From: Strongylocentrotus droebachiensis
Lineage: Eukaryota > Echinodermata > Echinoidea > Camarodonta > Strongylocentrotidae
Reading direction: 5' to 3'
NCBI GenBank assembly: GCA_035222895.1
Contig: JAVYIG010000606.1
Span: 124,001-188,000 of the forward strand
DNA: 64,000 nt
Part shown: piece after piece, positions 1 to 14,111 of the stretch
How the letters are laid out: every line of letters starts with the position of its first letter
Position numbering within the stretch: the stretch's first letter is position 1
Notes under the pieces: generated by a model
Seen by the model: only the letters and a program-made list of their open reading frames with translations
Told to the model about the DNA's origin: nothing
The model's database searches: none
Position numbers and translations under genes: made by a program

Positions 1-56
1 TCAGGGTTAACAGTATTAATACTGATGAGACTACACTGAATTAAAAACTATTTGTG

Positions 57-110
57 TTATTATTATTATTATTAATAGAATTTTTATTATTTTTATTATT
101 ATCTATTTTG
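57..110. repeat. (TTA)n microsatellite
   Basis: Imperfect TTA/TTTTA trinucleotide-type repeat. Confidence 0.85.
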
Positions 111-1012
111 AAATAAACCAACTAAGTTTGCCTAATATTGCAGCAACACCAAATCAAATCTTAATACACACAACTAGAACAGTTCCACCGGCCATTCAAA
201 AGGAAACTTTTTTTTTCTGGTTTTTTGTCTTCTTACTCTCATGCCATGTAAGAGCACTAATTCTAATTATGATTGATTTCATGAAGAACATGCATTTTTT
301 AAATATCTGACTTTAGCTTTTGTTCCTGAGGGTCTATCTTGTCTTTTACGACAATAACTCACATTTATTTGTATGTTTGTTTCTTTTTACCTGACTGCTA
401 AGAAAGCATATGTATGATTGTAAATAAGCAACCAGGGGACCGACGGCTTTAAGTCCTCTCAGGGGGACTTGGTAGTGAGGATTAATGCCTAAACCAAAGG
501 GCAGTATAGCTTCAAATTTAATGTATAAAAACAGGAAATTAATTAAGCTCTGCATGGACTCTCAAGATGAATTGCTAATCGTCTCAATTTCTCCGTTCAT
601 CATTCCCCATCTCACGGTACCAACTAGCACTCGGCACCCTGTCCTCCCCCTTCCTGGCACCATCACGTTATATGCCCCCTGAGACCTGGTGTGGATCCTA
701 AACCGGAAGGGCAGCACCGGTCACGCCCCTCTCCGTAAAGCACGAGGGTGTCGTGGCCTTGCACCAGCCCGATCGCGCGCCGGTCAACGATGTGTAAATT
801 GAGACCTCCCAGCCGCCGTCCGGCGTGGAGATGGTCGATGCTGCTGATATGGCACGGTGTCGAGTCTCATGGGCTGGACACAGCTTTCAGAATGGGGAAG
901 GGGGTTGCTGACCCATTCTAAATGCAAATTCTTTTTTTTTCTTCAAAGGTGAGCTTCAAGAATAGGCCACAAAATTACATACTCATTTTGTTTACTTACA
1001 ATTTTCACCCAA
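111..1012. other. Non-coding, with a GC-richer block at 679-915
   Basis: No supported gene. Short frames exist but lack recognisable domains. The block 679-915 is noticeably GC- and CpG-rich compared with its neighbours. A segment at 430-490 resembles dispersed repeat sequence common in marine invertebrate genomes, but I cannot assign it to a family. Confidence 0.4.
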
Positions 1013-1375
1013 TTATGACGACAACTGCTACCATGACTACTACATCTACTATAACCACCACCATTATTACTACTACTACTATTACTACTACTAATAATAA
1101 TTAAACTACCACTACAACAACAACAACTACTACTACTACTACTACTACTACTACTGCTATACGAACTTCTACTACTACTACAACTACTACTACTAATACT
1201 ACTACTACTACTACCACTTCTTCTTATTCAACTGCTAGGAACGGTACCATGGTTACTTCTATTACTACTTCTTCTACTTCTACTAATACTTCTACTACTA
1301 CTACTACAACTAATACAACTAATACTACTAATACTACTACTACTATTACTAGCTTTTCTACTAGTATACTTACAT
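1013..1375. repeat. (ACT)n-rich trinucleotide repeat
   Basis: Long imperfect ACT/CTA array, with interruptions around 1157-1170 and 1232-1260. Frames through it encode Thr-rich low-complexity peptides and are not genes. Confidence 0.9.
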
Positions 1376-1858
1376 AAATATTTCTGCTGCGAATACCATC
1401 ATCACTCCTGTCATATTTTACATTAATATTGCTACTAATGTCCCTTGAAAGACCAATGATACAGCATAATCAAGTTCAGCAATCTTGGTAATTTCCTTAA
1501 TCATATTCCATATTTATTGTGCAATACCTTCATTGACAAATTGACGCTTTGCGTTTGTTTAATACTGTATAACAGACATTATTTTCCCCATAAAATAAAT
1601 GAACGTTCCGGCGTGGGTAGAGCAATAGTAGACTTGCAGTTAAATGACATTGAAGGGAATATTTTCCTCACAATTTTGTGCTTTCGTATGAAAATGAAGA
1701 ATTGAACTGCAAATGATATTGGAAAAATCGTATCGTATTGCTTAGAGTACTTATTGAACATCAAGTTCACATCGCCGACTACATTTTCGGTTCCCGTTTT
1801 TCGTTTTAATGCTTGAAGATGACATTTTGCATCGTGCTGTATTTAAACCATTCTTTTG

Positions 1859-1938
1859 AAAAAGCCCTGCAAAGAAATAAAATTTGGAGAATGATAAATT
1901 ATCAAAGACACAGTCGTATTATCTCCACAGGGCTTTTT
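1859..1938. repeat. Short inverted repeat / hairpin
   Basis: AAAAAGCCCTG at 1859-1869 is exactly complementary to CAGGGCTTTTT at 1928-1938, with a 58-nt loop. It could be a small foldback remnant. No other structure is seen between 1376 and 2957. Confidence 0.5.
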
Positions 1939-2957
1939 TAAACTGGATCCATTATGGAAATTGGATCTATTGTCAGAGGTGTGCATATAAATCAATAACC
2001 AAGAGCATCCATGCATCAGCAAAATAAGTAATTATAGAGAGAAAAAAGAGTCGAAATGGGGCTCCGTAAGTAGAAAAGAAAATTAAGACCGGTGTCGGAT
2101 TTCAGTTGAAAGGCGTAAATTTAACGCATTGAAAATTCAGCGGTTTCCGACAACACTTCAATTTTTCACGCCAATTAAGTTTTACCAAATCCTCTTAAGG
2201 ATGGAAGGGCCGTGGCCAGCAGACTCGGTTCAGAAAATTACCCTGACATCGTCAAATGTAGATGAATAACGAAGGCACTGACATTGAGCGGGTTTGCGTT
2301 GTTCTTATTCCTCTTCATCTTTAACCACCTCTTCCTGCAGAAATCTCAAAAGAACGTTCTCGAGGTGGTCAATGAATTCTGCGGTTTGTTGCTTCGTTCC
2401 TTTCTCGTCTCTGTTGTCTTACAAAGTCAAGTTGTCGACTTAACCAGGCTCCATCTGATCACGCGCGTGATATGGTGTTGGGTGTTTCCGGACTTCTTTC
2501 ACGAGCAGATATGTTAGGAATATTGAGGGGGAAGTTGAGGACTGTAATTATGGCTCTCGGGGAAGAAGAAGTAGAATCAAGCATTTTTTTGTTCTCGCAT
2601 AAACTATACTCTCTTCCCAATAATTGATTGTCAGACTACATGAAATGCACCTGCTACTGGTAATAGGCAGGAAAGGTCCCTGTTTTGTGAAGCTGATCAA
2701 GTTTAAGAAAGTATTATGGTTATTTATTCAAGAGGTCAATATTCTAGTCAAAGGGGTAAATCGAATGCAGTTTCCACAACCATTTAAACTTTGAGACTAA
2801 AAGAAAAGCGAACAAAAGGAAGCAAAAAACGCCGCAACAGATTGGAACGATATCACTAAATATTCTGCTAACCATGTATACTTAACGATATAGGTGTTTA
2901 AATGCTGTAACAAAAGTTGGTCATTATAGAACAGCTAATGTAGTGAAATTGTGTATA

Positions 2958-3600
2958 CATCATCATCATCATCATCATCTTATCCACCATAATAGTCATC
3001 ATCATTGTGATAATCGTCATAACCATAAACATCATTATCATCACCATCACTTACAGTATAATCACCACCACTTACAGTATAATCACCACCACCACCATCA
3101 TCATCATCATTATCATCATCATCCCATTCGTTTTGGTCGTCATTATCATCATCACCATCATCATCATCATCATCACCATCACCATCATCATTATCCTCAT
3201 CACCACTTTTAATATTATCACCAATCAATGCACCATCATTATCATTATTATCATCCCGCCACTACCATCCCCATCATCATCATCATCATCATCACCACCA
3301 CCATCATTATCCTCATCACCACTACCAATATTATCACCAATCAATGCACCATCATTATCATTATCATCATCATCATCATCACCACCATCATCGTCATCAT
3401 CATCACCATCATCATCACCACCATCATTATCATCATCATCATCACCATCATCATTATCCTCACCACCACATATAATCACCAATCAATGCACCATCATTAT
3501 CATTATTATCACCATCATCATTCCCGCCATTATCATCATCATCATCATCACCATCATCATCACCATCATCATCATCATCATCACCATCATCATCATTAAC
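2958..3600. repeat. (ATC)n microsatellite with higher-order duplication
   Basis: A 640-bp ATC/CAT/ACC array. A non-repetitive marker, CCAATCAATGCACC, recurs at about 3221, 3338 and 3479 (spacings near 117 and 141 bp), each followed by ATCATTATCATT. A second marker, CACTTACAGTATAATC, is duplicated near 3048 and 3068. The array therefore grew by unequal duplication of units over 100 bp as well as by slippage. Frames across it encode poly-His, poly-Ile, poly-Ser or poly-Asp and are not genes. Confidence 0.92.
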
Positions 3601-4417
3601 CTCACCACACTACCTAGCAAACCCATCTCCAGATTCGTCATCCACTTCTCACTGCGAAGCAAGCGCGTCGATGTGCGTGCCGAATTACGGCGGATCATGA
3701 CGATGGTGGTCATCCCTGGGTATATGATGTCGGAAATAGAATCTCCTTTGCTTATCAGAAGCTGGTCAATTTGACTTGGCTTCAGCGGTCGGGTGGCTGA
3801 AATACCGGAGGCAAAATAACGGACTGGTAATATTCATATGCTCCGGCTTTTGTTGATCGAAGAAAATACCCCTCAACGTACACTTCATAACGTAGATTGC
3901 TTTGCAGAATACGCAGATATCCAATATTCTCATTCGCATATTTTGTTTCTAAAGCTTTTCTGTGCTATTTTATATTAATTTGTATGTACACTGATGTAGG
4001 ATAAACCAGGTCATTTGCGATAGTGGGTTGAAATTATTCTCTTTTGTAGGTAAAAACTACATCAAGGTTAAAAAAAAAAAAACATAACTGGAAAGTAGAC
4101 AATTGGGGTCTTACCTACGCTTATGTATCCTTATATGTATCAATCTCTCTCTCTCTCTCTCCATTTATATAAATCCTTCTCTCTCTGTCTCTGTCTCTCT
4201 ATATATTAATGTATATCTTTATATATGTATGTAAATATATACATGTATATCTATCTTTCTTTATCTCTCTCTCTCTCTCTCTCTCTGGGTCTACGGCTCT
4301 GTTTTTATGTGTGTTTTTTTTTCTCTCCCTCTCTTTCCCTATCGCTCTGTCTTAATTTCCCTGTTTCTTTTCTCTCCATTTCTCTATGAAATATTGCCAT
4401 CTTTCTGTTATTCCTAT
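3601..4417. repeat. Non-coding with CT/TA-rich microsatellites at 4145-4300
   Basis: No gene recognised. (CT)n tracts lie at about 4146-4160 and 4266-4287, with TATA/TGTA-rich sequence between them. Confidence 0.7.
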
Positions 4418-4572
4418 GCCCCGTCTCATAAAAAGTTGCGATTAATCGCAAGTTATTTGTGATGGATATCAATCGCAACTATGTACATAAGAGGTAGGAG
4501 ACTGAAAAGTTGCGATTGATTCGAGGACTTGCGATTGATTCGAATCAATCGCAACACTTTACATGACGGGCC
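4418..4572. mobile_element. MITE-like foldback element (TTGCGATT-type TIRs)
   Basis: The left end (GCCCCGTCTCATAAA then AGTTGCGATT) and the reverse complement of the right end (GCCCGTCATGTAAAG then TGTTGCGATT) form imperfect terminal inverted repeats of about 30 bp. Additional TTGCGATTGATTCG copies lie inside. There is no coding capacity. This is a non-autonomous foldback, of a kind I associate with echinoderm and amphioxus genomes. The target duplication is not clear. Confidence 0.7.
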
Positions 4573-7499
4573 CAGATCTGCCCCATTCTCTCCCTCTCTG
4601 CTTCCCCCGTCTTTAACTTTAAAGTTGTCTTTCTTACTGTCATTCTGGATGTCTGTCTCTTTGTCCTTTTAGCTCTTGGACATTTCTTTCTCTCGATCTT
4701 CCGGAGTTGCTAACATCATGAATGAGACTCACTTTAGTCTTAGTCCCCATAGACCTGGACCCATAACGGTTATGTCAAGGTTCACGCCAACCCAACGTTA
4801 ATGACACCTCAGACAATCAACAAATTTATCTACCAAAGAAATCGCGGGAAATAAGAATTGACTGGAGCGGAATAGGGAAGGGTGGTGCGCTCTTAGACTT
4901 GGGGCTAGGATTAGATCAACACAACGCATACTTGTCAATTTTCTCCATTCTTTGTAATATAATTCAGGGTACCGTTTGAGCTATTTCCATTTAGCCTCCT
5001 TGATACTTATCACCCCAAACAATGCCGACTCATCTCCATGCCTCCAATTCGTTCGATGATAATCTATAATTGCCCCCTTTTTATTGCTCCCTGGCAATCT
5101 TCAGTTTGGTGATCAGTGCTAAAGGGCGGAGGAAATTTGCTATAGTCATCAAACAAGTCAGCTTTTTAAGACCCTACGTTCCTGGCACAATCTTGTTTCA
5201 AAAGTCACCTGGGAAAACGTGTCTGCTTCTTTCGCCATTTTCCGGGGAGAAGTGATACACTAAATTGTGACTTCCCGAGCAAAAAGGAGAAAGAGAAAGA
5301 ACCCAGGTTGTGCAAATTTGTATAAGATTGTGTTCATTTGCGCAGTAGCTTATTATGGCCTAATTTCTTCTACTAATATTATTGAATTTCCCCGCTGGAG
5401 GACCCGGATGCAAGTTTGAGTCACAATTGTCGGTATGATTAGTGCGTGTGCGTGTGTGTGCGTGAAGGCGAAGCTCTCAATGACGACATGTCATTGCCAT
5501 TTGTGAACGATCAAGATGCCATGAAAGAAACTAATACGATATGACATTTTCGCTTCTAAATATGTTATTAAACCAGATTGTTCCAGTATAAAGATATATT
5601 TTTGGAGGGTAGGATATCTATGACTCAAATTATTCGTTTTGGGGGGAAAGAAATCGCGATTTATCAAGAATGTTCAAGTAGTCATGAGAAGAGTTTGCAA
5701 TATTATTTTTCGACCACATTTTTCCCAATGAAAGGGCAGAACTCATTTTTATGAATCTTGTATGAGATTAAAGAGTTTAGCATTTTGTACATGCGTAACA
5801 GTTAATTATAGAAGGGTAAAATAGGAAATTGTATTAATGTCTTTGAAGATGGTGATAGTCGTAAATCTCCGGGATCCCCGCGCCTTCGCGCCCATTTTGG
5901 CATCGGGATTGGAAAATATTTCGTTTAGAAAGAATGAAAGAAATAATGAACATGATAAGTAATTGTGTATGTTTTTTTTAAGTGCATTACACAATCATAT
6001 TAATCTAATCATTAGCATGGCCTTATAAACTAAGGATTATTAGTAGATACGTTCATGTCTTCGGTTATGTGTTTTTTAAGGCAAAATCCCACATCCTAAA
6101 GAGGAAGCCTTGTGATGGCTTAGCCATCCCTGAGATATATAACCTGAACAGACATTATGTACTTAACGCTGTTTTCTTTAGCAATATTCGTTCATTTTGC
6201 AGATTCCACTAGAAAATATATTATAACATAGCTTGTGTGTCCATGTTAACTTTTTACATGTAAATCTGATTACAAGGAAATGATACGGGAGCTAGCTACA
6301 GTGCACAAAAAATACTCAATGTTAGATTAAAATTCGAACGTGCATATTTTATGGTAAACTTCCATCTAATGTTTAACAACATTTATATACTTTACTAATG
6401 GATTAAATTGTACCCAACGAAATGCGTGTTCCTGTTTCGTCAACGTTTTGATTGATTTAGTTTGGATATATGTTTGAATTTGTCTTTTGATTTCTTGGCA
6501 GTCACCGATGTTCTATTTATGATTAGATTTAGATTATTTGATATGACAGTCTGACAGAATTATACATTTTTTTACTAACAAAACTTTCTTATTTCTTTCC
6601 TATCAATTTCTCTTCCCTTTTCCATGGCATTGGTGTCTTCGTCAACACTCATGGTATTTCATCTGGCTGGCTCAAAAGCAGGTAGGCTACTTTTCCTCTT
6701 TTTTGTGTATCCATGTCTTCATTCCAATGGTTTAAATGTATCCGGAGTAAAGTGGTCATGTACTATGCACACTTAAAACATTAATGAAAGCTAGTTTAAT
6801 GGAGATTTGTATCTTTTTTAAACAGCGTGGTTTTGTCCAAAGAAGTGAATGGAATATTCGATAACATGCTCACATGAATATTAATGCACATTATCACTTC
6901 AAATAATTTATTCCTTGCAGTATACGAGAATGACATATGAATATTTATATCAGACTAGGAAGGGAAATTCATCATGTTGAAATATTGTGCTTGAACTCTT
7001 TATTTTGATTGAATAAATTACTCGCATTTCTACTGACGGCAGACCTCGTCATTAGCACTGCTATATTTCTCTGGTCAATAATTGATTAAAATGGATGCAG
7101 CAAATTAGATGGCTTTTATCTGGGTGATTTCCTTATACAAATCACTTGACACGGATCAGGCTTGATGGTGCGTTCTGATAAACGAGTCAAAGTCATTCAC
7201 CGCAACCAGTCAGACCTGCCGCACTTTTCTCACTTCTTCAGCTTTTTTCTTCTCTTTTTTTAATAACGGCCACCCTCTTATTAAGCTGATTACGATCGTT
7301 CACGTTAGGGATAACAATCCAGAGTTCAGGCCTCGGCCCAGGTAGAGAGCTAGACTAACCGATTAGCCCGTTTAAGCGCGTTATTAGTCATTTATTGTTA
7401 CTCCTCGTGTATTGTGTAACGTGTCAAAGCCTCTCACACTCACACAGTGTTGATAGCATCTATTCAAGTGTAGATACCACACCATACTCCATTCTTTCC
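4573..7499. other. Non-coding stretch
   Basis: AT-rich, with only short frames lacking recognisable domains. A (GT)n tract lies near 5444-5463. I see no gene here. Confidence 0.5.
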
Positions 7500-7640
7500 T
7501 TTTTTCGATGAGAAAGAGAGAAAGGCGGAAACAGGAAGAGAATAAGAAAGAGAGAGGCGAAAGATGGAATGAAAGAGGGGAGAGGGGAAGAGAAATAGGA
7601 AGCGGGAGAAAGGGAGAAGGGGAGGGTGGAAGAAAAGAAA
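7500..7640. repeat. Purine-rich (GA) tract
   Basis: About 140 bp, almost all A/G on the + strand (GAAAGAG/GGGAGA variants). It is low complexity and potentially triplex-forming. Confidence 0.8.
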
Positions 7641-10600
7641 AAAGTAGAGGTGAAATGTCAAACTAATTCATGACTCAAAGTGCATCATCGTCATTTTTCA
7701 CTGTTCTTTTTTCCCCCACCGATATACTGGGCACATTCAAGTTGGTATGGTTTGTTATAAATGAAATGGTAAAACCACAATAAAGGAGATTTGTATTCTC
7801 ACATTTATGTTTGTCATTTTGGTAGGGTGGGTTATTTTGCAATGATGGGAATTTTTGAGCAGTTGGAACGTAAACACCGTTTTTTAGATATTCTTCAAGA
7901 CTAATTTCCTGTGATAGGGAAAGAGGAAGTTTGTATGATGCAAGATCGGACGTACCGTGTACAACAAGCACTTACGGCATGCTACCACACATGATAAATG
8001 GCTGTGAACTAAATATGAAAATACGAGAAGTTAACATCGAAGAGACGAGGAAATTTTAATTCTTCTGGTTTAAAAGTGAAAGAACATGAACAGTGTGCAA
8101 ATGATGGTGATATCAGACCAACCGAAGGAGTTCTTACCGACTTGTAACTGATTTGTGTTTGGGTACTCACACTTAAAATCTTCAGACGCCGCTAATATGC
8201 ATTTACAGATTCGAAAATGTAAGACCCGAAATATTAACAAATTCAAACTTCACTTCAACACTTATACTGCATTTACCTCTTTAAATTCATATGTCAGCCT
8301 CGTGTAGTCAGGTCGTATTACGCGGTAGACTTAACATTGCAGGTCTGACAAAGTTTTAGAAATTACGACATCCATGCGTGCGATAACTAGCAGGCTACAC
8401 TCTATCCATTCACTCCCACACAGTACTGCAATGGGGAATAAGATATTCAACACTTATTGTCTACTCAGACCTATCTACGAAGTCTATATCTTACATAGAT
8501 TACAGGGTCATCATTGCGTTTCACAGACAACGCACTGCGACAACGCAAATTTGTAGAGACGCGACCTGGGTATTAATTTTGCAGATCGTAAACACATGCG
8601 GTAATTGTAATTTATATGAGTCCATTCAAGTCAGATTCATTTGTTGATATAGGGGACAATCTCATTCTCTTAGCCACCGAGGAATTCTTGCTTTTCTCAA
8701 TTGTATTTTGCATGACTGGTATGACAGTGATGGGAGCTAGATAAGGTATCCACGCGTTAAGATAAATACAAGTTTGCGCTGTGATGACGAAACAATACTC
8801 CTGACGTGCCATTGCAGCTTTCCACGTCTCAAAAGCAATCTTGCTCCCTTTTTCTTTTCCTGCATCCGCTTAATTTTCAGAGCGGTGCTTTTGAGCGCCC
8901 ATTTTGCATTCTTTAGGTTGATGTTCAAAGGCAGGCTACTGTTTTTCTTTTGGGATAAGGTGGGGTGAGATGAAAAGCCGGTCTGTTGGTGGACTGGGCA
9001 ACGAAAACACGCGAAAAAGAGCAATTTTAAGCACGCGGCGTGTTATGAAAACACTCGTTTTGGCTGGCAATAGTGGAAGAGGAATTAGTTTGCATGGATA
9101 CCTTATTTTGTGTGGCAGCAAGTTATTAGTTTGACGTTGAAAGTAGACATGGTTAGAAAGTATCATTTAAAAAACAAGATGCTTTGTTGGACCTTTGAGG
9201 TCAAGACATAATATTATTCAGATAAAGGTTATTTTATGGAGCAGGCCTTCATATCAATTAACGCCTACAGAAAGTATGAAAAACATTCGAGCCAATGTAG
9301 TCAGTTGTGTCTATGAAATTCACTCTTTTTTTCTAACAGTTTCCTAATTTGATAATGAAATGAGATGAAATTCGATATGTTTCCATCCCCTTTCCAGTCC
9401 ATATGGCTAATTGGTGTCTGCTCTTTGAGTATCTCCTGTACTCCAAATTATGTCAATGAATTTATATGAATTAGAGTATCGCATTGCATGTAGGACCTCT
9501 ATTCCATGAACTGAATACCTGTATTAAGGTTCATCTTTTTCAACATCTTACTCTAATTATTTCAAAATTATTTTTTAGACGCGATTTTTTTGTCTTGATC
9601 AATGCAGACCGCTAACTAATGTGTATATGTATTTGATATGGAGAGTACATTCTATATGCCCACTTAATAAGGATCAGGCGAAATTTACGATCTTATGCAA
9701 TAAATACAACATCAGAAACGAGAATAAAATGAACTTGAATGGAGACTAAATCTAAAAGCTCAGAGGCCGATGACCGCAAGAAAAAAAATCTCCGGGCTCG
9801 CTCGCTCGCTCGTCAGCATAAAGAGGACGGCGGACAAAAACATAAAAGCCGATAGGAAAATATGGAATATGGGGGTACAAAAGGAGAAGAAGCTTAGCCA
9901 GTATACACACAATCGTCGGATTCTAAGCTTAGTTTAGGTGTATAGAGCTAGGATGGATGTCCACTGATAGAGCAGGCGAGAGACGGGGAGAGATGTGGTC
10001 CTCAAGTCCCGAAGGCTGTTTACGCCTGGGATATCCCCGCCATTTTTCACCGCGACTTTTATGAACAGGGAGCTTGTGCGATTTGACGGGAGATTTTTTT
10101 TTTAACACCCCCTGCAATCAGAAATTGGCGTTTAAAATATCCCCTTTTTTCATTTCTACATCCGAATGGGACTTCTGCATTCACTACACGCAAAACTGTA
10201 AATAAGAGAAGAAACGAAAAATATGACTACATAGATTGCGAAAGCAGCAACATTATTAATTTGTAAAAAATGGAAATCCTATTTCACAAACTACAAAAAC
10301 AATCAATGCGGTCATCCAGATATATCTACAATTGTTAACTTTCTCTAAGCATAGTATGCCAACAAATAAATGAAAATTCAAAATCAATAATTCATTCAAG
10401 ATTAAAAAGGTCGAAATTACCTTATATCATAACATTACTAATGAAATCGAACTTGTAGATAATTATGTTGGAAGTGAGAACAATCGACTCATAAATAAAA
10501 TGTCGTTGAGAAAAATCTGAAGAAATGAACATACCATATAGCTCATTCCCCCAAAATGTAATTACATTGAACCCTATCCGTGACAGCAATACAAATATTA

Positions 10601-10853
10601 TCGAAGGAGAGAAATATAGAGATGGCGAAGTTGACCCAACAACAACTCGGAAATGGGGTCACCATCGACTGGCAGTATAATAATAACCTCCGTCTCTCCC
10701 CTCTCTTGTGAGCGTGGGGATGAATTGGGGTAACCCAGTTTACAAGAGCCCAAACAAACATGGCCTAAATATCTCCGTTTAAATTTGGTCTCGTAAAAAC
10801 AGAGAGACGACAAACGAGAGTATTGTCTCCCTCTCTATTTGTTGGAGCCCCCT
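7641..10853. other. Non-coding stretch
   Basis: Only short frames without known motifs on either strand. A (CTCG)n-like short run occurs at about 9797-9812. No gene is supported. Confidence 0.45.
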
Positions 10854-10872
10854 CCCCCCCCCCCCCCCCCCC
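10854..10872. repeat. Poly-C tract (19 bp)
   Basis: Uninterrupted C run on the + strand, followed by a CpG-containing block to about 10990. Confidence 0.9.
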
Positions 10873-13800
10873 ACCCCACCTCCCGTTATCCGACTCGTCT
10901 GCCCGTGGATTTACGCTGGCTGAGCTTAGGCGACGCGAGCTAGGGTTGGGAGCTAGGGTTAGGAGCGTGGGTGTGCGAGCGAAATTGTGTGTGTATACAG
11001 CCCCTCTTTGAATGTAGCCTACCACGTCGGGCAGGGATTTATTCCAAAATGAAGTACAATTCAAATTACTTATCTTATAAAATATATCAGAACTTCACGA
11101 TAAATTAATAATGATTGCAATTGAATTTTTGAAGCAGTAGCTAGTATGCCTGTCCAACATTGTTTGCAAATTTCAAGATGGCGTCGCCTTTGTTTCTATA
11201 ATCTTTCACAAAATGACTGCTTGGGAACTGTCAGACGACTAGGCCTGGTGGTTGTTTGGTGCGTAGAGTGATCCATAGCCAGACAGATTAGCTTCAATGG
11301 GACTCGGTGACGAAAGCAGGGATATTTCGCTGCTACTCAAACAAAATATGTGCTCAATGGATAAACACGTACTCGCGGAATGCGGTCAGTGGGGGTTAAA
11401 AAGGGGACAGAAAAGTGTTCCCCTTTTCGTCCCGGTGTATGATATTGAACCCCGTAGCAATGTCAAATATTGCATCTCTAGAATGTGAAATAAATTGTCC
11501 TTGTTGAATGTTATCCGACAAATAATCATAATTATCCATCGTCTTGCCGCAGAAAAAAAACCGAAGCATAAAGAGAATATGCATACAAACATTTTTTAAA
11601 CAACAAGAATGATGATTATTAGAATGCTTACACATAGCTTTATTCGATTTCCAGTCAACTGTCATGTATGTTAGCAAATATATGAAGTGCACTCAAAGAA
11701 ACCGAGAACAGTCCGGATACATAATAGAACCTAAGATAATAATTTTATTATCTTCATTCCTTTTTATTTTATCGATATCTACCTATGGAAACATTTTTTA
11801 TTTTAATATAACAAACTGAGAACAGTCCTGATACATAAATGCATTTCAATCATTCATAATGAATACAAAGACAAATCATTTGATAATCGAGACAGTCAAT
11901 AGCAAACTGGTCCATTTCGCTGATCTCCGTATTGCAAATGTACATACATTTGTGCATTGGGTGTTTTCCACTAACGGAGCAGCCAAGACACCAGACCGTC
12001 TAGATGGAGGGGTAAACGAACGCCTGGTGTCTCGAGTCAAAGTGCTTTGTGGGGTTAAACCGAGTCGTATTTTGACTAGATGCCCTCCCAGGAACACCGG
12101 GTTCACTCCAATAACTCTATCGTCCCTTAAAAAAGTATTGCTTTATTCTTGTCTAAGCATCGCATAAGAATAGCATCTAGACTTTCACTTCTTTACCATG
12201 ACATGATATATATATATTTGTATAATGAGAATTAAGCATCTTCATTGTACCCCAGGTTACTATTTTGATAACAGCATATTGTGTATGGCATCTAACGTAT
12301 ATTTTATATATAGCTGTCCTCCAAAGCTCATGGAGTTCAACTCTGTAATACTGGCATCTCCACAAAACCCTACCCTTTATTGCTCTATTTTTTTCTTCAT
12401 GATCACTGATCATGATAATACTGATACGAATAATAGTGGGTTTTTGTACAGTGCTCGTGTCTGTCAGATTTGACACTCATGGCGCTCCACAAGAGCATAG
12501 CATCTACAACGCATCTATATACATGTGTGGCATCTATATCTTCTCCTTGTTTATCATTGCTATATCATTGCATATGAACCATTATGGTAATGTTGATTTC
12601 GTTTACTCATCAGTATTTCTCTTTCATTGCATTTCAAGTTTTCACGAGATTCGGAATATTTTATCATCTTATTTTTAATAGCAACACTCTTATTATTATT
12701 GCTAGTTAATATAATTGAGATTGGTTATAACAATAAATCGACCAAAAATATGAAAACTCGCTACTACATGTATAACTCATATCGCAGTTTTGTATTTAAG
12801 TACTGCACGTCTGTGCCAACATTTAATTAACTTTAACATACATAATGTTTGCGAATTATACCAGGGCTACATTATACCAGGTTGTGTTCCGCAAATCTGT
12901 TCAATCTGTACCTCTTTCACGCTAAAGTTCTATCCGGTGGTAGGAGGAAGACTGCAGCCAATCAGGGTTTTCCCAAAGTACCACAAAAGGATGATGGAAC
13001 GTTGCGGAAACGAAAGGTTTTTTCTCTGAATCTGAACCCTGAAGAAAGAAAGAAAACCAATGGCAAGTTGAAAGGCGACGAATGAGTCCATCAAACTTCA
13101 CGGTTTCTCAAATGGAAACAAACAAGTTATACACCAGAGAATAAAAGTTTGTGAGAGAGCAGGGAAGAGATGGGTGAGTGAGAGAGGGGGAGAGAAAGTG
13201 AGGGGGTTCGGACGGAGGAGAAAGGAGGAAAGAGAAAACTTAGGGAATCTAAATGTACACTTACCTAAACAGTAAACAGACTGTTTTCTGACAAACGTTG
13301 TCACGATTTGTAGGCATCTCGTAATTTGATGTTGAATGTTGAGACATTGTCAACATTTCTCCAAACATTGGAAACAAAAGTGGAAGAATACTTTTCCAGT
13401 GCATTAATTGCCCCATTATGGATTATTGTTCTATTTACGATTGGTATTGGTGGTATTGCTAAGGAATGAAATGCGGATTATTTGAAGCCCTATCATGTCT
13501 TTGCCAAAGAGATAATGATTCAACCATGTTTATTTTATCTCGATATCCTATCTTCCTCAAAGTTCCCGTTTCTAGTATGTTTTTGCTTGTTTTAAGAATC
13601 ATATTCAGGGCCTGCTTTCTGGTTTCACATGAATTAGGAATCTGTTAATCTCTCTGAAATATTCAAATCCATTGCCATGATTGTACTAAATGTCGAATCT
13701 AAGAAAAAACAAATTAGAAGTCAACAACCTCAGAATTTCATGGGGATAAACAGGGCTATACCGTCTGACACCTCGTACAACCATGGAGAGAAGAAGAAAA

Positions 13801-14111
13801 AAAGTGGCACCAGAAAACTGACAATTGTTCCGATTTGTCAATCATGGCAGGGCCAAGACAAATATCTTCCGACTCCGTGGAAATATTTTGGTTTATTCTG
13901 TCTCAAGTCGTTAGCTTCTGTTTCATGAGTTGTCTAAAGTGACAGAAATCTACTCAGCTTCATGTGATGAAAGATTGTTCTCAATTTAGAGACAAGAGGA
14001 GGCACGGAAAACCAGGTCGCTGTAAAACCAGAAAGCAATTTCGTTGCATCTGATTCAAGTTCTTTTTTGAATGTATCCATCAAATAATGAGAACTCGAAC
14101 ATACGTATTTA
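10873..14111. other. Non-coding stretch
   Basis: No recognisable gene. Contains a TA dinucleotide run near 12207-12216 and a purine-rich GA tract at about 13150-13240. A moderately long frame at 11859-12167 has no recognisable domain. Confidence 0.45.

Noticed and set aside
2943..3774. Long His-, Ile-, Ser- or Asp-rich open frames on both strands
   Set aside because: They are translations of the ATC microsatellite; every frame is open because the repeat lacks stops.
11859..12167. 102-codon + strand frame
   Set aside because: No recognisable domain, an overlapping antisense frame of similar length, and no splice or promoter support.
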